Part shown: positions 57,335 through 64,000 of the stretch, piece by piece
Layout: every line of letters starts with the position of its first letter
Position numbering within the stretch: position 1 is the first letter of the stretch
NCBI GenBank assembly: GCA_029721515.1
Contig: CM056556.1
Coordinates: 2,170,501 to 2,234,500 of the forward strand
Direction: 5' to 3'
Source: Synanceia verrucosa
Taxonomy: Eukaryota; Chordata; Actinopteri; Perciformes; Synanceiidae
DNA: 64,000 nt
Notes under the pieces: model-generated
Told to the model about the DNA's origin: nothing
Seen by the model: the letters and a program-made list of their open reading frames with translations, nothing else
Databases searched by the model: none
Position numbers and translations under genes: made by a program

Positions 57335-57870
57335 AGTCTGAATCTTCTTCCTAAATGTGAATATTTCCTGTTTATTTCCTCTACTGCAGTAAACTGAGAC
57401 AACTCAGCTTTTTGGGAAACACTGATCCACATTTTAGAGCGGCACGGTGGTGTAGTGGTTAGCACTGTCGCCTCACAGCAAGAAGGTACCGGGTTCGAAT
57501 CCCGGGGTCTTTCTGTGTGGAGTTTGCTCCCCGTATCTGCGTGGGTTCTCTCTGGTACTCCGGCTTCCTCCCACCATCCAAAAACATGCATGGGGATTAG
57601 GTTAACTGGTTAATTTAAATTGACCGTAGGTGTGAATGTGAGTGTGAGTGGTTGTCTGTCTCTATGTGTCCTGTGATGAACTGGACACTTGTCCAGGGTG
57701 TACCCTGCCTTCCGCCCTAAGACAGCTGGGATAGGCTCCAGCCCCCCTGACCCTATGAGGATAAGCGGTTGATAATGGATGGATAATCCACGTTTTCTGA
57801 TATTTATAGATTAAACAACTCATCAGTTTGTCAAAAAAAAGTTTTATAATTGGTTGATCAGTTCAAGTAC
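57335..57870. mobile_element. older dispersed repeat (copy F) split by a SINE
   Basis: The left part (57335-57435) carries TTCCTAAATGTGAATATTTC, GCAGTAAACTGAGACAACTC and TGGGAAACACTGATCCAC. The right part (57797-57870) resumes with TTCTGATATTTATAGATTAA and CAACTCATCAG. Removing 57436-57785 and one target copy would rejoin a copy of the CTGCAACGATTAATCG family in register. Confidence 0.65.
57436..57785 (+). mobile_element. full-length tRNA-derived SINE with 11-bp target duplication
   Basis: The head carries pol III promoter boxes of a tRNA: A-box TGGTGTAGTGGTTAGC and B-box GGTTCGAATCCC. The body follows (TCTTTCTGTGTGGAGTTTGC, CTTCCTCCCACCATCCAAAA, AAGACAGCTGGGATAGGCTC), and it ends in GGATAAGCGG and a short ATGGATGG tail. 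Flanks ATCCACATTTT (57425-57435) and ATCCACGTTTT (57786-57796) are a target duplication with one mismatch. It is not a functional tRNA gene. The same family is at 24782-25092. Confidence 0.88.
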
Positions 57871-57892
57871 TGTTTTAAGAAAAATAGTTTCT

Positions 57893-58035
57893 GAATCCTG
57901 TGTTTTCCTTTTGGCGTTAAACGCACCATTTGAAAATTTAATACCTACAGTAAATTTATGGTAAATTTAAGACAATTTAAGACCTTACGTAGCCAGATTT
58001 TAATTTAAGACATTTTAAGACTTTTTAAAGAACCA
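57893..58035. mobile_element. truncated relative of the CAGGGTTC element
   Basis: GTGTTTTCCTTTTGGCGTTA, AATTTAAGACAATTTAAGAC and TTTTAATTTAAGACATTTTA match 46540-46675 in order. The left half and the CAGGGTTC end are missing. Confidence 0.6.
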
Positions 58036-59036
58036 CTGGAGTTGGGTAAACACAGGTTTTTAACATGCTTTATTCAGTGTTTTCATCCATTTTATTCAGT
58101 TTGTTTTGGAGATGAGGAAAACTCGAGGCACAACTTCACCAAACTCTGTCTTTCCTCGTCGTTTTTAGTGAGAGACCCCAAGCAGCAGAAAATGCTTTAC
58201 TGTACATTTAACAAAGTGAAATATTGTCCCTGGAAGGACAGTTTTAATCCACTGATTCTGCTGACTGGGCTGAAGTCCTCCCACTGTGGTCGTTCGCACA
58301 CTGAGGTCACAAAAACACACACAGGTCAAGTACAGCCCATGTGACGCACATGCTCAGACGGTTTCTGATCTCTTGACCTCTTGACCTCTGTGACCCCGGG
58401 GTCGGCAGTTCAGGGAGTCTGATCGACTCATCAACTGTCACATGTTAGAAGGAATCGAGGAATCGTTTTCGCCTAAATTCATCAGGGTGTGTGGTTAGTC
58501 GGTGATGCTGGACGTGATGTAAGCTCTGCGCCAAACTCTGTTTAAAAAATAGCCGTTTAAACGCTGCGTTATGGTTACTTAGGAATGTGTTAGAAAGCAG
58601 CTACAAAGTAGTTAAAGTAATCACATTACAGTTACTAATCAAGAAATAATTTTGGTACTTTCTAACAACAAATCAAACATACATAGACATTTACTTTATT
58701 TCAGATTCATCTTTTCTAGACTTTTTTTGTGAACCGTCGACAAAAAGTCAGAAAATGGTTTAAAAATGTCTTTTGTGACTTCCACGTGTAAAAAAACAAT
58801 TAAAAAAAAGTCTTCACATTTGAACAGCTGGAAGTATTTATAGTTTAAAGATTATTGATGATCAACTCACCATTTATAGTTTCACCACTCAGGAGGAAAA
58901 ATGACCAGACAAAAGTCACCTCTTTTTATATTACATATTATTATATTAGGAGCTTTACTTTGAAAATATACAGAGTACGTTGTCCTTTTATTAGGGTAAG
59001 GAGCTTTATTTTGAAATTATTTGGCATCTCAGGTGA
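58036..59036. other. no gene found; one old repeat fragment
   Basis: A diverged fragment of the CTGCAACGATTAATCG family is suspected at 58715-58860 (AAAAAGTCAGAAAATGGTTT). A 100-codon frame at 58042-58344 has no recognised domain and overlaps repeat sequence at its start. Confidence 0.35.
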
Positions 59037-59279
59037 TGGAAAGCAGAGGAAAGGAGAGGAGGAGAGGATGAGAGGAAAGGAGATGAAAGGGAAGGAAAGG
59101 AAAAGAGGAGAGGATGAGAGGAAGCGGGGAGGAGAAGAGGAGAGGAGAGGATGTGAGGAGAAGAGGAGGAAACAGGAGAGGAGAGGAGGCTATGAGGAGA
59201 GGATGTGAGAAAGAGGAGGAGGTGAGGAGAGGAGAGGAAAGGAGGAGAGGATGTGAGGAGGAGGAAAGGAGGAGAGCAG
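59037..59279. repeat. 240-bp polypurine tract, AGGAG-type
   Basis: The plus strand is almost entirely A and G, with the recurring word GAGGAGAGGATGTGAGGA (59147, 59187, 59245 and variants). Homopurine-homopyrimidine DNA of this length can adopt triplex (H-DNA) structure. It yields K/E/R/G frames that are not genes. Confidence 0.85.
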
Positions 59280-59439
59280 TCTTTGGACCGTGACACTTCA
59301 GACATATGGGAGGACGGAGGAGAGGTGAGGGTCTGAGCAGAGAGCGGAGCAGAGTGGAGGCAGCTGTCTCCAGCTGTTTGTCCGTCCTCGCTCTGCTGTA
59401 ATGAGCACATGTTCGGCTCTACGGAGCTTCGCCAACGCC

Positions 59440-59830
59440 TCATCTAACTTCTCCAAACTCTAACAAGCCAAACTGCTATTTAGATTTACCTCCTGCCGCC
59501 GCTGAACCGGACCCAAACAACTAAGCACATAACAGCGTGGCGCTCCCCTAAATGGACACTTTGACATTTTGAATTATGGCCGTTTATTTTTCTTCAACAG
59601 ACACTTGTCAGCATGTGGGAAACATTTCTTGCTTTTAAGTTTTCGTAAAATGGCTCGGCAGCATTGTTAGCGTCGCTGAGCACATCTTCCACTCGCGGCC
59701 TGCTGTGCCCTCTGGCTGAAATGAGGCGAAGCTTATCAGTCATTTGGAGATTTACCTGGCAAAAGCACAAAAATGCACACACAACCATATTCTGCTTTAT
59801 GATTACAGCTATAGAGGACCACTGACCTGC
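59440..59830. other. unique GC-balanced block, candidate conserved element
   Basis: Lies between the polypurine tract and an AT-rich stretch. No repeats. Words such as TACCTCCTGCCGCCGCTGAA and ACACTTGTCAGCATGTGGGA stand out as non-repetitive and CpG-retaining. No exon is supported. Confidence 0.3.
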
Positions 59831-59989
59831 TGAAAAGCGTTTTATTCAGCGTGCTGAAAAAGTTGATCTAATATGACATTTAACTGTTTTGTGGTCAACA
59901 GCTCAAAAAACATATTAATTTATTTTTATTATTTACTATTATTTTAGTTTGAGTTATTTATTATTTTTTTATTCTGCAAAACACCTTGA

Positions 59990-60012
59990 TTGATTGATTG
60001 ATAAATAAATAA

Positions 60013-60087
<75 letters not shown>

Positions 60088-60090
60088 ATT
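59990..60090. repeat. (GATT)n, (AAAT)n and (TA)n composite microsatellite
   Basis: Short GATT and AAAT runs are followed by (TA)n at about 60018-60057 and 60062-60090. Confidence 0.9.
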
Positions 60091-61524
60091 ATAATTTACT
60101 CGTACATTAGTATCACAATAATCAAAGTTTTTGAAGAGCTGGATTTAGGTAAAATATTTCAATATTTTATTATCATTATTATTATTATTTTTGCTATATT
60201 ATTGTAGAATACAGCAGTTGTGTTGTAACTAAGTGTCTTCATCCTCCTTTCATATTTAATAATACAATTAAAAGTTATAACCCTAACCAATTTGTAATAA
60301 AAATCAGCTTTCAGGTCACACACATGTAGCTCACTGTGTTTTAATTTAATTACAGGACATATAATTATAGAATTAACACGTTATCATGTGACCACTTTGA
60401 CAAAGATAATTACGTTCTCATATGGGCATAAATTTATTATTTTAATTATCAAAATCTAAATCAAGCAGAACAGCGTCACACTTTGCTTCGACAGCAAGTC
60501 AGAGCAGAGAGTTTAAAACACACAGGTGAGACCCAGAAACCAATGAGGAAAGATAATGATTGCATAATTCTGATTACATAATTACATAATAAGATTAATC
60601 AGCCTCTCATAACAGAGTTACAACAGTCAGAAAACTACCAGCAGTACAACACTTAATATTATAACAACCTGAAAGATATGAAGATAAACAGGATATATGC
60701 ATTTTCCACAACCTAAAAAAGGTTAAATATAGAGATAAAGTTAATCTATGCCTACAAACTGTACACATTATGAATGTTCTGAATCCAACTGTAGAGGATA
60801 AACAACATGTAAAAATAAATTAAGAGCTATTAAAACCTGTGCCACTGAAATTCTTACAGATTTGTTATATTATAGAAAACTACAGTCTACATTTATCATA
60901 ATGTATCTCATATAGAAATATTATATAGAAATGTGGAAATGCCATAGATACAGAGAAATGTAATTTTGTTAAAAATATTATAGGAAAAATCTAACAAAAA
61001 TCTGTCAAAAGAAAATATCATACAAAATATTAAACATATAATAAAATATAATGTTGACACAGACAAATGTCACAGAAAAAAAATTTAAAAAATAAGATAG
61101 AAAAATATGTCAAAGAACATCATAGAAATATGCAAAAAACGCCACAAATATAGAAAAAAATAACATGATATCATACAAAAAAAATCGAATTTAAAATTTA
61201 AAAAAATATGTAAATTGCTATCAACAAGAGTCGGTGCTTTAACAGACAGTCTCTGATATTATTATTATGATGTTCATTAGTTGCTGCTGTGATCAAGTAT
61301 AAATATAAGAAAACACCTTTAATTAGAAGATTAAACGATCATGCTGCACATATTAAAGCTGCTCTGTTGACATGAATGATAACAAATGGAAATATTATAG
61401 TTCATATGTGCCTTCAGGGTGTTGGATTGAAACCCACAGGTTGTGCCCTCCTGTTAACTCCACAATAACATGTTGGTAGAGGTGCAGACCTTTCTCTGAT
61501 CGTCATCTTAGCGAGCGTTAACAA
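60091..61524. other. no gene found; AT-rich
   Basis: Unique AT-rich DNA. From 60900 to 61200 a diffuse AT-rich repetition of CATAGAAATATG-like words gives weak internal similarity. Confidence 0.4.
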
Positions 61525-61800
61525 GTGGCCAACACAGTCCATCTAGAGGCAATTAAAATGCTCAGTGAAGTGAGAAGCAGGGCAGATGGTCGGGCAAAAC
61601 GTGGCCCAGTCCAGCTTGATGCACAACTGGTAAGGCGGGTTTTATTTGCGGAGGTGTGGAGCGCCTCCCATCACGCCAAAAGTCAACGGATGTGCAGCGA
61701 GGCAATGGCTCAAATCATCTCGGCGGCTAAACGTCGCTACTCTGATCAAAACCCAATAAATGAGACGAGCAGCGGGAATACAATAAAGGTCAGGAAGTGA
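61525..61800 (+). other. 91-codon open frame in unique sequence, identity unknown
   Basis: The frame begins at an ATG-less context (TTGGCC-like upstream of an in-frame GTGGCCAAC), is balanced in codon use (A, R, S, E, K, Q, V), has no low-complexity runs, and ends in TGA. It lies on the strand opposite to peds1. There is no convincing upstream acceptor. It could be a conserved non-coding element, an exon of an unseen gene or part of a decayed element. No domain was recognised. Confidence 0.2.
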
Positions 61801-64000
61801 AGATCCTGAAAACCTTCAGCAGGTTTATGGAGGACAGAATGGCTCCTTATGTGAAACTCTGGAAATGTGGAGTGACGCTACTGATAGCATGTATGGAACT
61901 GGAAACAAACCTGGACCATTAATGGCCCCAAACAGCAGGGGTCCAGGACCATCAGGCAGTAGCGCCCCCACCACTGTCACTGTAAATTATAATAGCGCAC
62001 TAAACAAACAAATAACAAAACAATTAAAAAAAACATAAGAATGCCAAATCCATATTACCATTAACTAATTAATTAAAAAAAAAAAGAAAAAGAAAACTAA
62101 ACTAAACTAAAACTAATTAAAACTAAGTGAATTAGAGAAAAAAAAATAAAAATGAAAATATAATACCAAATCCAAAACTATTGTTTTGATTTTTTTAAAT
62201 AAATATTCACAGTGTATTATAGGAAACTTAATTCTCTCATTCTGTTCACCCCGTCCTAATTTAGTGCAAAGCTCTTCCTGCTTTTTTATGTAAAAAGAAC
62301 AGATGAAGAGGTGTGCTGTGTTCACCTTAGGCCCCTAAATTGCTAAGTCCGCCACTGAAACCAGTAACTGTTTCTGACAGAAAACCAGTAACTGAAAACT
62401 ACTTAGTTAAGTTAAGGGAAAAGGTCGTGGTTGGGCTTAAAAACAGGCGTGAATTCAGTGAAATATATACAGAAATGTGTTCGTCACCCTCATTATGCAT
62501 CTCCAGATTTTTCCCAGTTTGTAGCCCTGGAAGATAAAGACAGTAGAAGGTACTAGAAGGTCCAGGAGACTGATTAGTTCCTGAATTAAAACCAACACGA
62601 AGCCCTGAGACGCCAAAAACAGGAGGCCTCAGGGTGGACTGAGGTGTTTCATGTAGCCTGTCTCCAGGTTTTTATTCTGCCAGGCAGTTTTCATTCTAGA
62701 CGCTTAATCACAAACTTATCTGGACTGGGACGGCAGGTGAATTTAAAGTAGACTAAAGAAAGAGGACCAGCAGGACCCCTGAGGCCTGGATTTGAGGATT
62801 ACTGCTGTAGACGGTGTCACAGACATTGATTTTGTCCCGGGACTAAACGTCTCTCTGAGCTGAAGGCAACGACTTCGCCGGCATCTTAAAAAACGCACCA
62901 GAAGTCCTGCGGGAGCGTGGGTATTTAAGTGCAAACGCTCGCAGCATCTTAAACATATATGTACACTGGGCTGGAGTCTGCCTGCAAGACCCAAATCTGA
63001 CTCATTAATCACAGGTTTTTGTGGATTGATTTTAATTAATCTCCATTAAATATCATTTATTTTGACTCTATATTACCGTGCTTCATGGGAATATATCTGC
63101 ACTGAAAGCGTTTATTAAACAATTTATTTATTCTGTACATCGTCTAACATCCAGTGTGATACATTTGTACATTTCCTGTTTATATATTCAGTATTTATCC
63201 TTGTTGTATATTCATATTTGTACATATAAAAGTACTTTACACGGAGCAACTAAACAACGTAAGTATACAAAATATTTACGGCTACTGTCAAATGTTTATT
63301 TACATCAATAAAATGGGTTTACATACCCAGAGCAACGGTCTAAGGTATCGGTAAAATACCAACAAATATTTTATATGGCAATATTATATTGATAAGCAGA
63401 CAACTATCAATCTTTCATATAGATTATTAACCTCTTTACAGTCTGACAGCCCATCAGAGCTAAATAAATCTATTTTTGGCAAGAAAAAGGTCATATAGTT
63501 ATTTTCTCAAGATATATGAATGATTGGAAAACTGCATGTTATTAGATAAAGCAGACATTTCTACTAAAACATGTTTACATGCTTTATTTATTTTCCTTAT
63601 ACTCTTTGGTAACGCTCTGCTTGTGTTGCTAGGCAACAGCTTGGATCCATGTTTACTTCCCATCAGCTGACTGGGACAAAAGAAACAAAACAAAGACAGA
63701 TAGACAGATAGACAGGATTGGCCTTATTATTAGAGGTCAGAGGTCACACTGTGTGTCATGACAGCGTACCTGTGGACAGGTTAGAGTCTGAGCTCTGCAG
63801 TGATATATCACCTCATGACTGTCTGCAGGTTACTCTCTTTTAAACTGCCTCTATGTAAAAACACGGTTAACAAATGTGATGATGGAGGGATGAAAAAAGG
63901 AGTGATGACACACAGGAAGCTAACATTGTTGCTATGCTATCATGCATTTTCCATCAGCAGGGAAAAAGCACCACTGGACATGGACATGGACAGGTTTTGG
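61801..64000. other. no gene found
   Basis: Mostly unique. A/T-rich 62000-62220 shows an AACTAA repeat and long A-runs. The sequence CTAAGTCCGCCACTG at about 62343-62357 resembles the conserved edge of an old repeat. The peds1 first exon was looked for on the minus strand and not seen. Confidence 0.35.

Noticed and set aside
57436..57510. tRNA-like A and B boxes
   Set aside because: They belong to the head of a SINE with a target duplication, not to a functional tRNA gene.
58042..58344. 100-codon plus-strand frame
   Set aside because: No family resemblance and it begins at the edge of a truncated repeat.

Overview
This is vertebrate nuclear DNA, most likely from a ray-finned (teleost) fish. 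It is AT-rich and full of CA/GT, ATGG and ATCT microsatellites. It carries fish-style tRNA-derived SINEs, L2-like LINE tails and short non-autonomous DNA transposons. Coding sequence is confined to small exons with GT-AG junctions. No bacterial operon, CRISPR array, rRNA or functional tRNA gene is visible.

Layout. 1-6973 is a tandem satellite with a monomer of about 168-170 bp, containing a 1,012-bp six-monomer duplication. After an interruption (6974-8084) holding an L2-like LINE remnant and another dispersed repeat, a decayed edge of the array resumes at 8085-9370. From 9.4 to 28.6 kb there is mostly unique AT-rich DNA with transposon relics: an inverted pair of a 420-435-bp TTAA-ended MITE, several LINE tails, one 5'-truncated SINE with a 13-bp target duplication, and large ATCT and ATGG arrays. 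From 28.6 to 32.9 kb lies a possible small transcription unit of unknown identity. It has a CCAAT/GC-box promoter and five exons that can be read as one 127-codon frame. Candidate antisense exons leave a second promoter-like segment near 32.85 kb.

The one firmly identified gene is peds1 (tmem189), plasmanylethanolamine desaturase, on the minus strand. Five consecutive coding exons, including the last, lie at 51129-51248, 50282-50373, 44268-44412, 40454-40666 and 35956-36080, with every splice phase agreeing. The first coding exon was not found and probably lies beyond base 64000. The 3'UTR runs left from 35955, with candidate poly(A) signals near 35800 and 34268. The peds1 introns carry a 1-kb array of a 32-bp palindromic minisatellite, a 0.6-kb ATCC/ATCT array beginning about 24 bp from a splice donor, and GC-rich patches.

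From 51.3 to 64 kb (probably peds1 intron 1) there are CA arrays, dispersed repeats, a full-length SINE nested inside an older repeat with its target duplication preserved, a 240-bp polypurine tract, and several unique GC-balanced stretches that could be conserved non-coding elements. Nothing here behaves as a multi-gene system. The most unusual items are the satellite, the palindromic minisatellite, the MITE pair carrying a ZNF143/THAP11-like motif, and the unassigned spliced unit at 28.6-30.8 kb.
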